A stretch of DNA of 64,000 nt from Ariolimax columbianus. Taxonomy: Eukaryota; Mollusca; Gastropoda; Stylommatophora; Arionidae. The translations under genes and the position numbers were made by a program. The first letter of the stretch is position 1; each line of letters opens with the position of its first letter. Positions 31,130 through 42,639 of this stretch are shown here, one piece after another. The stretch is taken from contig JAVGWX010000019.1 of the NCBI GenBank assembly GCA_036924085.1, forward strand, positions 4,108,641 through 4,172,640, written 5' to 3'. A model generated the notes under the pieces. That model ran no database searches. It had not been told where the DNA came from and saw nothing but the letters and a program-made list of their open reading frames with translations.

Positions 31130-31640
31130 TGACTTCGCAGAATTGATCCAGTGTTTTAGCCAGACAAATCCGAAATTCTTACAGGACACTAACCAAGAAG
31201 ATATGGGCAGTATTATAAGAGAGAGAAGATGGAGATGGCTTGGGCGTGTCATGAAATTATAAGAGAGAGAAGATGGAGATGGCTTGGGCGTGCCATGAAA
31301 TTATAAGAAAGAGAAGATGGAGATGGCTTGGGCGTGTCATGAAATTATAAGAAAGAGAAGATGGAGATGGCTTGGGCGTGCTATGAGAATGAGTCCGGAC
31401 ATGCCTGCTAAATAAGAAACAGGACGATCAAGAAAGAAAGGTAGACCAAGAACAACTTGGAGACTATCGTTGGAGGAGGAATTGTGCTGCGCATCTCTGA
31501 CATGTGGCGCTGCGAGAAAGGTTGGCCAAGACAAAAAAGGCATGGAATGTACGTGTAGACACCTCATAGGCCGAATGGAATTAAGAGAATCAGGGTATAT
31601 ATATTTGGGAGATGGCACGGAGGGTAGGGGGTTATGGTAG
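31130..31640 (+). pseudogene. LINE reverse transcriptase C-terminal remnant with internal 44 bp amplification
   Basis: Broken frames read IHPVFWPDKSE-like, NQEDMGSIIRERRWRWLGRV, MRMSPDMPAK, KKGRPRTTWRLSLEEELC and LTCGAARKVGQDKKGMECTC, the C-terminal W.GHV / GRPRTTW / W..A...AQDR order of RTE-like LINEs. The stretch encoding RERRWRWLGR is present about four times as a 44 bp tandem repeat (31214-31395). Each unit shifts the frame, so the coding sequence is destroyed by the amplification. Confidence 0.75.
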
Positions 31641-31721
31641 TTGTGGTTGTCCGCACCTCCATTCATGTGTGCTTATATTAATGTCGTCTGACTGGCTCTG
31701 ATTGTCAGTCAATCCGTCTGT

Positions 31722-31965
<244 letters not shown>

Positions 31966-32060
31966 CCGCCCGCCCGCAAATCCACCCGCCCGAATTCCCC
32001 GCCCGTCCGTCCGTCCGCCCGTCTGTCCGTCCGTCCATCTGCCTGCCTGCCTGTCTGTCT

Positions 32061-33349
32061 TTGTATCGATATATATGTATATAAATATATGATCATGTAT
32101 CTGTTTATCTGTGTAAGTAGTCTAACTAGTCTATCTATTTACATATTGACAACATGAGATCAGCATAATCCTATGAAACTACATTTGTCATGGTCATTAC
32201 TAACAAACGTTCCATAGTAGAGGATGTTTGTCTGACATGATCGCACCCTCAGTGGAATAGGCAATAAAGAGTAGCCTCAGAGTTGAGGCTATGCCCTTTT
32301 CGCTGCCCATGCACTAGGGATTATAAGTGTTACATTTTCTGAATGCAGTTTTCCAGTCTAGCACTGAAACATGTAGTACAACAAAAACAACAACAAAAAC
32401 GCAAAATACTTTTAAAAATGGATGCTAGAACATGATAGAAGGATTAGAATGATTTGATAATATGACTAATGTGGAACAATTGGAAAGACTACATCAGAGC
32501 AGGACATGAGGATAGTGCGTATAAGGTGAATAGGACCCAAATTAAGGAAACAAATTGATAGTTTTACAAGACAGTCTCTGTTCTGGAATACGTCGGGCAG
32601 AAGAAATAGTGTTAGATCAAAACACATATAGAAAAAGCGCGAAAGAAACATGCACGTAGACGTCAAGAGAGCTGAACCAAACGGTTTAGGACAGGAATTC
32701 ATGTCCTGAATTTGTAAAAGACCTATGCTCCACACTAATCTGAACGATTTGTTAGATGAGCAGAGGCGTTCTCATATTACGTCTACACCAATATTTTGAT
32801 TTCATGAGAAGAGAAGTCACTCCTGTCACAGTTCGGACTGATAGACTTGTTATCGGCCCATGCTGAAGATCAATAACTCATGTTAAAACACATATCTCCT
32901 CGCTTATTTCCCCTCACAAGAACCCAAACTGAAGAATGCAATGCATATTCTCAGCTAAAACTATTTTGAATCAATATCTGTAATTGCCTTTTGCTTTCAC
33001 GCCTCAAATAGCACATGTAATTGTGAGCCTTGGAACGGTGTATTGTTTTCACCGGAACTCCCACAAACTACTTCCTCCACACCATTAGTCATAAAACCCT
33101 CTATGTTCAGTGCAAATGTAGCATTTAGTGTTATTGCTGTCAGTGTTTCCACGAGCTCAGTGTCAGTGTTTCTATAAGTTAAGTGTCAGTCTTTCCATGA
33201 ATGAGATGTCCGGAACTATTCTACTCGCATATCCAGGTGAAATAACACACGTTCATTCACAAATATCACTGTGGCTGTCTCGCTTATCTGAGAGTTGAGT
33301 CCCCTTACGGAATAGGTCACGTCAAAAGGGACACACTAGGGGGTTGAAT
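32061..33349. other. Spacer, nothing firmly recognised
   Basis: About 1.3 kb. One + frame around 32560-32650 reads VLQDSLCSGIRRAEEIVLDQ, which does not match a family I can name; stops are frequent on both sides. A CAA-rich patch lies at 32380-32400. Confidence 0.45.
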
Positions 33350-36300
33350 CTGGAGACGGGTAGGGGTGTCTGAGTGTGTTTGGGGGATGTGAATGGGTTA
33401 CTTGTGTGTGTAAGTGGGTGTCTGAGTGTGTTTGGGGGATGTGAATGGGTTACGTGTGTGTGTAAGTGGGTGTCTGAGTGTGTTTGGGGGATGTGAATGG
33501 GTTACGTGTGTGTGTAAGTGGGTGTCTGAGTGTGTTTGGGGGATGTGAATGGGTTACTTGTGTGTGTAAGTGGGTGTCTGAGTGTGTTTGGGGGATGTGA
33601 ATGGGTTACGTGTGTGTGTAAGTGGGTGTCTGAGTGTGTTTGGGGGATGTGAATGGGTTACGTGCGTGTGTGTAAGTGGGTGTCTGAGTGTGTTTGGGGG
33701 ATGTGAATGGGTTACGTGTGTGTGTAAGTGGGTGTCTGAGTGTGTTTGGGGGATGTGAATGGGTTACGTGTGTGTGTAAGTGGGTGTCTGAGTGTGTTTG
33801 GGGGATGTGAATGGGTTACGTGTGTGTGTAAGTGGGTGTCTGAGTGTGTTTGGGGGATGTGAATGGGTTACGTGTGTGTGTAAGTGGGTGTCTGAGTGTG
33901 TTTGGGGGATGTGAATGGGTTACGTGTGTGTGTAAGTGGGTGTATGAGTGTGTTTGGGGGATGTGAATGGGGTACGTGTGTGTGTAAGTGGGTGTCTGAG
34001 TGTGTTTGGGGGATGTGAATGGGTTACGTGTGTGTGTAAGTGGGTGTATGAGTGTGTTTGGGGGATGTGAATGGGTTACGTGTGTGTGTAAGTGGGTGTC
34101 TGAGTGTGTTTGGGGGATGTGAATGGGTTACGTGTGTGTGTAAGTGGGTGTCTGAGTGTGTTTGGGGGATGTGAATGGGTTACGTGTGTGTGTAAGTGGG
34201 TGTCTGAGTGTGTTTGGGGGATGTGAATGGGTTACGTGTGTGTGTAAGTGGGTGTCTGAGTGTGTTTGGGGGATGTGAATGGGTTACGTGTGTGTGTAAG
34301 TGGGTGTCTGAGTGTGTTTGGGGGATGTGAATGGGTTACGTGTGTGTGTAAGTGGGTGTATGAGTGTGCTTGGGGGATGTGAATGGGGTACGTTTGTGTG
34401 TAAGTGGGTGTCTGAGTGTGTTTGGGGGATGTGAATGGGTTACGTGTGTGTGTAAGTGGGTGTATGAGTGTGTTTGGGGGATGTGAATGGGTTACGTGTG
34501 TGTGTAAGTGGGTGTCTGAGTGTGTTTGGGGGATGTGAATGGGTTACGTGTGTGTGTAAGTGGGTGTCTGAGTGTGTTTGGGGGATGTGAATGGGTTAGG
34601 TGTGTGTGTAAGTGGGTGTCTGAGGGTGTTTGGGGGATGTGAATGGGTTACGTGTGATTGTGTAAGTGGGTGTCTGAGTGTGTTTGGGGGATGTGAATGG
34701 GTTACGTGTGTGTGTAAGTGGGTGTCTGAGTGTGTGTGTAAGTGGGTGTCTGAGTGTGTTTGGGGGATGTGAATGGGTTACGTGTGTGTGTAAGTGGGTG
34801 TCTGAGTGTGTTTGGGGAATGTGAATGGGTTACGTGTGTGTGTAAGTGGGTGTCTGAGTGTGTTTGGGGGATGTGAATGGGTTACGTGTGTGTGTATGTG
34901 GGTGTCTGAGTGTGTTTGGAGGATGTGAATGGGTTACGTGTGTGTGTAAGTGGGTGTCTGAGTGTGTTTGGGGGATGTGAATGGGTTACGTGTGTGTGTG
35001 TAAGTGGGTGTCTGAGTGTGTTTGGGGGATGTGAATGGGTTACGTGTGTGTGTAAGTGGGTGTCTGAGTGTGTTTTGGGGATGTGAATGGGTTACGTGTG
35101 TGTCTGTAAGTGGGTGTCTGAGTGTGTTTGGGGAATGTGAATGGGTTATGTGTGTGTGTAAGTGGATGTCTGAGTGTGTTTGGGGGATGTGAATGGGTTA
35201 CGTGTGTGTGTAAGTGGGTGTCTGAGTGTGTTTGGGGGATGTGAATGGGTTACGTATGTGTGTGTAAGTGGGTGTCTGAGTGTGTTTGGGGGATGTGAAT
35301 GGGTTACGTGTGTGTGTAAGTGGGTGTCTGAGTGTGTTTGGGGGATGTGAATGGGTTACTTGTGTGTGTAAGTGGGTGTCTGAGTGTGTTTGGGGGATGT
35401 GAATGGGTTACGTGTGTGTGTAAGTGGGTGTCTGAGTGTGTTTGGGGGATGTGAATGGGTTACGTGTGTGTGTAAGTGGGTGTCTGAGTGTGTTTGGGGG
35501 ATGTGAATGGGTTACGTGTGTGTGTAAGTGGGTGTCTGAGTGTGTTTGGGGGATGTGAATGGGTTACGTGTGTGTGTAAGTGGGTGTATGAGTGTGCTTG
35601 GGGGATGTGAATGGGGTACGTTTGTGTGTAAGTGGGTGTCTGAGTGTGTTTGGGGGATGTGAATGGGTTACGTGTGTGTGTAAGTGGGTGTATGAGTGTG
35701 TTTGGGGGATGTGAATGGGTTACGTGTGTGTGTAAGTGGGTGTCTGAGTGTGTTTGGGGGATGTGAATGGGTTACGTGTGTGTGTAAGTGGGTGTCTGAG
35801 TGTGTTTGGGGGATGTGAATGGGTTAGGTGTGTGTGTAAGTGGGTGTCTGAGTGTGTTTGGGGGATGTGAATGGGTTACGTGTGATTGTGTAAGTGGGTG
35901 TCTGAGTGTGTTTGGGGGATGTGAATGGGTTACGTGTGTGTGTAAGTGGGTGTCTGAGTGTGTTTGGGGAATGTGAATGGGTTACGTGTGTGTGTAAGTG
36001 GGTGTCTGAGTGTGTTTGGGGGATGTGAATGGGTTACGTGTGTGTGTATGTGGGTGTCTGAGTGTGTTTGGAGGATGTGAATGGGTTACGTGTGTGTGTA
36101 AGTGGGTGTCTGAGTGTGTTTGGGGGATGTGAATGGGTTACGTGTGTGTGTGTAAGTGGGTGTCTGAGTGTGTTTGGGGGATGTGAATGGGTTACGTGTG
36201 TGTGTAAGTGGGTGTCTGAGTGTGTTTTGGGGATGTGAATGGTTTACGTGTGTGTGTGTAAGTGGGTGTCTGAGTGTGTTTGGGGAATGTGAATGGGTTA

Positions 36301-37935
36301 TGTGTGTGTGTAAGTGGATGTCTGAGTGTGTTTGGGGGATGTGAATGGGTTACGTGTGTGTGTAAGTGGGTGTCTGAGTGTGTTTGGGGGATGTGAATGG
36401 GTTACGTGTGTGTGTGTAAGTGGGTGTCTGAGTGTGTTTGGGGGATGTGAATGGGTTACGTGTGTGTGTGTAAGTGGGTGTCTGAGTGTGTTTCGGGGAT
36501 GTGAATGGGTTACGTGTGGTTGTAAGTTGGTGTCTGAGTGTGTTTGGGGGATGTGAATGCGTTACGTGTGTGTGTAAGTGGGTGTCTGAGTGTGTTTGGG
36601 GGATGTGAATGGGTTACGTGTGTGTGTAAGTGGGTGTCTGAGTGTGTTTGGGGGATGTGAATGGGTTACGTGTGTGTGTAAGTGGGTGTCTGAGTGTGTT
36701 TGGGGGATGTGAATGGGTTACGTGTGTGTGTAAGTGGGTGTCTGAGTGTGTTTGGGGGATGTGAATGGGTTACGTGTGTGTGTAAATGGGTGTCTGAGTG
36801 TGTTTGGGGGATGTGAATGGGTTACGTGTGTGTGTAAGTGGGTGTCTGAGTGTGTTTAGGGGATGTGAATGGGTTACGTGTGTGTGTAAGTGGGTGTCTG
36901 AGTGTGTTTGGGGGATGTGATTGGGTTACGTGTGTGTGTAAGTGGGTGTCTGAGTGTGTTTGGGGGATGTGAATGGGTTATGTGTGTGTGTAAGTGGGTG
37001 TATGAGTGTGTTTGGGGGATGTGAATGGGTTACGTGTGTGTGTAAGTGGGTGTCTGAGTGTGTTTGGGGGATGTGAATGGGTTACGTGTGTGTGTAAGTG
37101 GGTGTCTGAGTGTGTTTGGGGGATGTGAATGGGTTACGTGTGTGTGTAAGTGGGTGTCTGAGTGTGTTTGGGGGATGTGAATGGGTTACGTGTGTGTGTG
37201 TAAGTGGGTGTCTGAGTGTGTTTGGGGGATGTGAATGGGTTACGTGTGTGTGTAAGTGGGTGTCTGAGTGTGTTTGGGGGATGTGAATGGGTTACGTGTG
37301 TGTGTAAGTGGGTGTCGGAGTGTGTTTGGGGAATGTGAATGGGTTACGTGTGTGTGTAAGTGGGTGTCTGAGTGTGTTAAGGGGATGTGAATGGGTTACG
37401 TGTGTGTGTATGTGGGTGTCTGAGTGTGTTTGGAGGATGTGAATGGGTTACGTGTGTGTGTAATTGGGTGTCTGAGTGTGTTTGGGGGATGTGAATGGGT
37501 TACGTGTGTAAGTGGGTGTCTGAGTGTGTTTGGGGGATGTGAATGGGTTACGTGTGTGTGTAAGTGGGTGTCTGAGTGTGTTTGAGGGATGTGAATGGGT
37601 TACGTGTGTGTGTAAGTGGGTGTCTGAGTGTGTTTGGGGGATGTGAATGGGTTACGTGTGTGTGTAAGTGGGTGTCTGAGTGTGTTTGCGGGATGTGAAT
37701 GGGTTACGTGTGTGTGTAAGTGGGTGTCTGAGTGTGTTTGGGGGATGTGAATGGGTTACGTGTGTGTGTAAGTGGGTGTCTGAGTGTGTTTGGGGGATGT
37801 GAATGAGTTACGTGTGTGTGTAAGTGGGTGTCTGAGTGTGTTTGGGGGATGTGAATGGGTTACGTGTGTGTGCAAGTGGGTGTCTGAGTGTGTTTGGAGG
37901 GGAGAGGGGAGGGAATTAATGTGAATGGGTTACGT
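33350..37935. repeat. 52 bp minisatellite, about 88 units, with block duplication
   Basis: The unit contains GGGGGATGTGAATGGGTTAC, GTGTGTGTGTAAGTGGGTGT and CTGAGTGTGTTT. A block with diagnostic variants (GTGTGCTTGGG, GGGTTAGGTG, GTGATTGTG, TTTGGAGG, GTTTTGGGG, AGTGGATGTC) near 34.36-35.16 kb recurs at 35.59-36.31 kb, offset 1,228 bp in its first half and 1,152 bp in its second. The + strand is strongly G/T-rich. A 14 bp alternating pyrimidine/purine stretch (TACGTGTGTGTGTA) occurs in most units. Confidence 0.97.
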
Positions 37936-38389
37936 GTGTGTGTGTGTGTAAGTGGGTGTCTGAGTGTGTTTGGAGGGGAGAGGGGAGGGAAGGGATGTGA
38001 ATGGGTTACATGTGTGTATAAGTGGGTGTCTGAGTGTGATTGGGGAATGTGAATGGGTTACGTGGGTGTCTGAGTGTGTTTGGAGAGGGAGAGGGGAGGG
38101 AAGGGATGTGAATGTGTTACGTGGTTGTATAAGTGGGTGTCTGAGTGTATTTAGAGGGGAGAGGGATGTGAAATACTTGTGTGTTGTAAGTCAGTGTGTG
38201 AGCGTGTTTGTCTGTGAATGTATGAAGTATTTGTGTTAGTGAGTGTGTGAGCGTGTATGTGGGCGAAAGTGTGCTGTATTCATGTAAGTGGATGTGTGAG
38301 TGTGAATATAAGCTGTGATTAAGCTGGTGTACGTATATGAGAATCTGACGGGATGTGTATTTTTAATGGGCAGTGTGAGAGGATGTGAG
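37936..38389. repeat. Degenerate edge of the 52 bp array
   Basis: Diverged GTGTCTGAGTGTGTTTGGAG units with GGGGAGAGGGGAGGGAA insertions, fading into TG-rich sequence before the 10 bp array. Confidence 0.75.
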
Positions 38390-41300
38390 TATATAAGTAG
38401 GAGTGTGAGAGGATGTAGGAGAGAATGTGTGAGAGGATGTGTGAGAGGATGTGTGAGAGGATGTGTAAGAGGATGTGCGTATGCAAGTAAGAGTGTGAGA
38501 GGATGTGTGAGAGGATGTGTGAGAGGATGTGTGAGAGGATGTGTGAGAGGATGTGTGAGAGGATGTGTGAGAGGATGTGTGAGAGGATGTGAGTATATAA
38601 GTAGGAGTGTGAGTGGATGTGTTAGCGGATGTGTGAGAGGATGTGTGAGAGGATGTGTGAGAGGATGTGTGAGAGGATGTGTGAGAGGATGTGTGAGAGG
38701 ATGTGTGAGAGGATGTGTGAGAGGATGTGTGAGAGGATGTGTGAGAGGATGTGTGAGAGGATGTGAGTGGATGTGAGTGGATGTGAGTGGATGTGAGTGG
38801 ATGTGAGTGGATGTGAGAGGATGTGAGTGGATGTGAGTGGATGTGAGTGGATGTGAGTGGATGTGAGTGGATGTGAGTGGATGTGAGTGGATGTGAGTGG
38901 ATGTGAGTATGTAGCTTGGAGTTTGAGTGGATGTGAGTGGATGTGAGTATGTAGCTTGGAGTGTGAGTGGATGTGAGTGGATGTGAGTGGATGTGAGTAT
39001 GTAGCTTGGAGTGTGAGTGGATGTGAGTGGATGTGTGTGGATGTGAGTATGTAAGTAGGAGTATGAGTGGATGTGAGTGGATGTGAGTATGTAGCTTGGA
39101 GTGTGAGTGGATGTGAGTGGATGTGAGTGGATGTGAGTATGTAGGTTGGAGTGTGAGTGGATGTGAGTATGTAGCTTGGAGTGTGAGTGGATGTGAGTGG
39201 ATGTGCGTGGATGTGAGTATGTAGCTTGGAGTGTGAGTGGATGTGAGTGGATGTAAGTGGATGTGAGTATGAGCTTGGAGTGTGAGTGGATGTGAGTGGA
39301 TGTGAGTGGATGTGAGTGGATGTGAGTATGTAGCTTGGAGTGTGAGTGGATGTGAGTGGATGTGAGTGGATGTGAGTGGATGTGAGTATGTAGCTTGGAG
39401 TGTGAGTGGATGTGAGTGGATAAGAGTATGTAAGTAGGAGTGTGAGTGGATGTGAGTGGATGTGAGTGGATGTGGGTATGTAAGTAGGAGTGTGAGTGGA
39501 TGTGAGTGGATATGAGTATGTAGCTTGGAGTGTGAGTGGATGTGAGTGGATGTGAGTGGATGGGAGTGGATGTGAGTGGATGTGAGTGGCTGTGAGTATG
39601 TAAGTAGGAGTGTGAGTGGATGTGAGTGGATGTGAGTATGTAGCAAGGAGTGTGAGTGGATGTGAGTGGATGTGAGTATGTAGCTTTGAGTGTTAGTGGA
39701 TGTGAGTATGTAGCTTGGAGTGTGAGTGGGTGTGAGTGGATGTGAGTGGATGTGAGTATGTAGCTTGGAGTGTGAGTGGATGTGAGTGGATGTGAGTGGA
39801 TGTGAGTATGTAGCTTGGAGTGTGAGTGGATGTGAGTATGTAGCTTGGAGTGTGAGTGGATGTGAGTGAATGTGAGTGGATGTGAGTATGTAGCATGGAG
39901 TGTGAGTGGATGTGAGTATGTAGCATGGAGTGTGAGTGGATGTGAGTGGATGTGAGTGGATGTGAGTATGTAGCTTGGAGTGTGAGTGGATGTGAGTGGA
40001 TGTGAGTATGTAAGCAGGAGTGTGAGTGGATGTGAGTGGATGTGAGTGGATGTGAGTGGATGTGAGTATGTAAGCAGGAGTTTGAGTGGATGTGAGTGGA
40101 TGTGAGTATGTAAGCAGGAGTGTAAGTGGATGTGAGTGGATGTGAGTGGATGTGAGTGGATGTGAGTATGTAGCTTGGAGTGTGAGTGGATGTGAGTGGA
40201 TGTGAGTATGTAAGCAGCAGTGTGAGTGGATGTGAGTATGTAAGCAGGAGTGTGAGTGGATGTGAGTGGATGTGAGTGGATGTGAGTATGTAAGCAGGAG
40301 TGTGAGTGGATGTGAGTATGTAAGCAAGAGTGTGAGTGGATGTGAGTATATAAGCAGGAGTGTGAGTGGATGTGAGCATATAAGCAGGAGTGTGAGTGGA
40401 TGTGAGTATATAAGCAGGAGTGTGAGTGGATGTGAGTTGATGTGTGTGGATGTGAGTGGATGGGAGCGGATGTGAGTGGATGTGAGTATGTAGCACGGAG
40501 TGTGAGTGGATGTGAGTGGATGTGAGTGGATGTGAGTATGTAGCATGGAGTGTGAGTGGATGTGAGTATGTAGCATGGAGTGTGAGTGGATGTGAGTGGA
40601 TTTTAGTGGATGTGAGTGAATGTATGTAGCATGGAGTGTGAGTGAATGTGAGTGGATGTGAGTGGATGTGAGTGGATATGAGTATGTAGCATGGAGTGTG
40701 AGTGGATGTGAGTGGATGTGAGTGCATGTGAGTATGTAGCATGGAGTGTGAGTGGATGTGAGTGGATGTGAGTGGATGTGAGTATGTAACATGGAGTTTG
40801 AGTGGATGTGAGTGGATGTGAGTGGATGTGAGTATGTAGCATGGAGTGTGAGTGGATGTGAGTGGATGTGAGTGGATGTGAGTATGTAGCATGGAGTGTG
40901 AGTGGATGTGAGTGGACGTGAGTGCATGTGAGTATGTAGCATGGAGTGTGAGTGGATGTGAGTGGATGTGAGTGGATGTGAGTGGATGTGAGTATGTAGC
41001 ATGGAGTGTGAGTGGATGTGAGTGGATGTGAGTGGATGTGAGTATGTAGCATGGAGTGTGAGTGGATGTGAGTGGATGTGAGTATGTAGCATGGAGTGTG
41101 AGTGGATGTAAGTGGATGTGAGTGGATGTGAGTATATAGCATGGAGTGTGAGTGGATGTGAGTGGATGTGAGTATGTGGCATGGAGTGTGAGTGGATGTG
41201 AGTATGTAGCATGGAGTGTGAGTGGATGTGAGTATGTAGCTTGGAGTGTTAGTGGATGTGAGTATGTAGCTTTGAGTGTGAGTGGATGTGAGTGGATGTG

Positions 41301-42085
41301 AGTGGATGTGAGTGGATGTGAGTGGATGTGAGTGGAGGTGAGTATGTAAGTAGGAGTGTGAGTGGATGTGAGTGGATGTGAGTGGATGTGAGTGGATGTG
41401 AGTATGTAGCTTAGAGTGTGAGTGGATGTTAGTGGATGTGAGTGGATGTGAGTGGATGTGAGTATGTAGCTTGGAGTGACAGTGGATGTGAGTGGATGTG
41501 AGTGGATGTGAGTATGTAGCTTGGAGTGTGAGTGGATGTGAGTGGATGTGAGTATGTAGCTTGGAGTGTGAGTGGATGTGAGGGGATGTGAGTATGTAGC
41601 ATGGAGTGTGAGTGGATGTGAGTATGTAGCATGGAGTGTGAGTGGATGTGAGTATGTAGCTTGGAGTGTGAGTGGATGTGAGTATGTAGCATGGAGTGTG
41701 AGTGGATGTGAGTATGTAGCTTGGAGTGTTAGTGGATGTGAGTATGTAGCTTGGAGTGTGAGTGGATGTGAGTGGATGTGAGTGGAGGTGAGTATGTAAG
41801 TAGGAGTGTGAGTGGATGTGAGTGGATGTGAGTGGATGTGAGTGGATGTGAGTATGTAGCTTAGAGTGTGAGTGGATGTGAGTGGATGTGAGTGGATGTG
41901 AGTGGATGTGAGTATGTAGCTTGGAGTGACAGTGGATGTGAGTGGATGTGAGTGGATGTGAGTGGATGTGAGTATGTAGCTTAGAGTGTGAGTGGAAGTG
42001 AGTGGATGTCAGTGCATGTGAGTGGATGTGAGTGGATGTGAGTGGATGTGAGTATGTAGCTTGGAGTGTGAGTGGATGTGTGAGT
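38390..42085. repeat. 10-12 bp satellite, about 3.7 kb
   Basis: 38390-38762 is mainly a 12-mer, GTGTGAGAGGAT. After that the 10-mer GTGAGTGGAT alternates with a 20 bp insert (GTGAGTATGTAGCTTGGAGT or AGCATGGAGT), keeping the register in multiples of 10. The insert type drifts along the array (GTAAGTAGGAG, GTAAGCAGGAG, GTAGCTTGGAG, GTAGCATGGAG), marking regional subfamilies. The minus strand has no stops in two frames, giving ORFs of 949 and 399 codons (THIHSHPLTS-type peptide). I regard these as artefacts. Confidence 0.97.
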
Positions 42086-42535
42086 GTAAGTGAGTATGCA
42101 AGTATGTGTAAATCATGTTGACGAGTGTGTAATGTGAAAGTTTGGAAGCTAATAAATGTGTGAGTATATGTAAGAGTGACTGAGTGAGTGAATGAGGAAG
42201 AGTTTTTGTGTGTTAGTTTTTGCGTGTATGAATGGTTGAATTTGTGCGTGTATTAGTGAGTATGCGTCTGATATGTGTAAGAGAATGTATAACGTGTATT
42301 TATATGAGTTTTACATGTGTGAATAAGTACGTTTGTGATATAAAAATGTGACTGTATGTGTGTTTTTTTTGGTTTTTTTTGTTGGTTTTAAAAAAAATGG
42401 ATTTACGAGTATGATGGGTCTTTATAGGATGAGTGTGTGTCAGTTTATGTGTGTGAGTGTCAGTGTATGTGTATGAGTGTAAGTGTATGTGTGTGAGTGT
42501 CAGTGTATGTGTGTGAGTGTCAGTGCATGTGTTAT
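42086..42535. repeat. TG-rich degenerate sequence with a short 20 bp repeat
   Basis: 42086-42425 is TG-rich without clear periodicity and includes a T8/A8-containing stretch at 42361-42398. At 42430-42535 a GTGAGTGTCAGTGTATGTGT unit repeats about five times. Confidence 0.7.
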
Positions 42536-42639
42536 GCGTGTTAGTGTAATTGTCTGTGCGTGTGTGATGTGTATGTACACTACAGGTGCTTTCAAAGCCA
42601 GAATGTCAGATCTTTCATTGATGGTTAAGCAATACACGC

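Noticed and set aside
32460..32740. Possible decayed coding region around VLQDSLCSGIRRAEEIVLDQ
   Set aside because: I could not match it to a family, and stops surround it on both sides.
33350..37935. Telomeric or subtelomeric repeat
   Set aside because: Units are G/T-rich but contain no TTAGGG-type hexamer array, and nothing marks a chromosome end.
38363..41212. 949-codon minus-strand ORF rich in His/Ser/Thr
   Set aside because: It coincides exactly with the 10 bp satellite and has the same peptide cycle as overlapping frames. No start context, domain or flanking gene structure is present.
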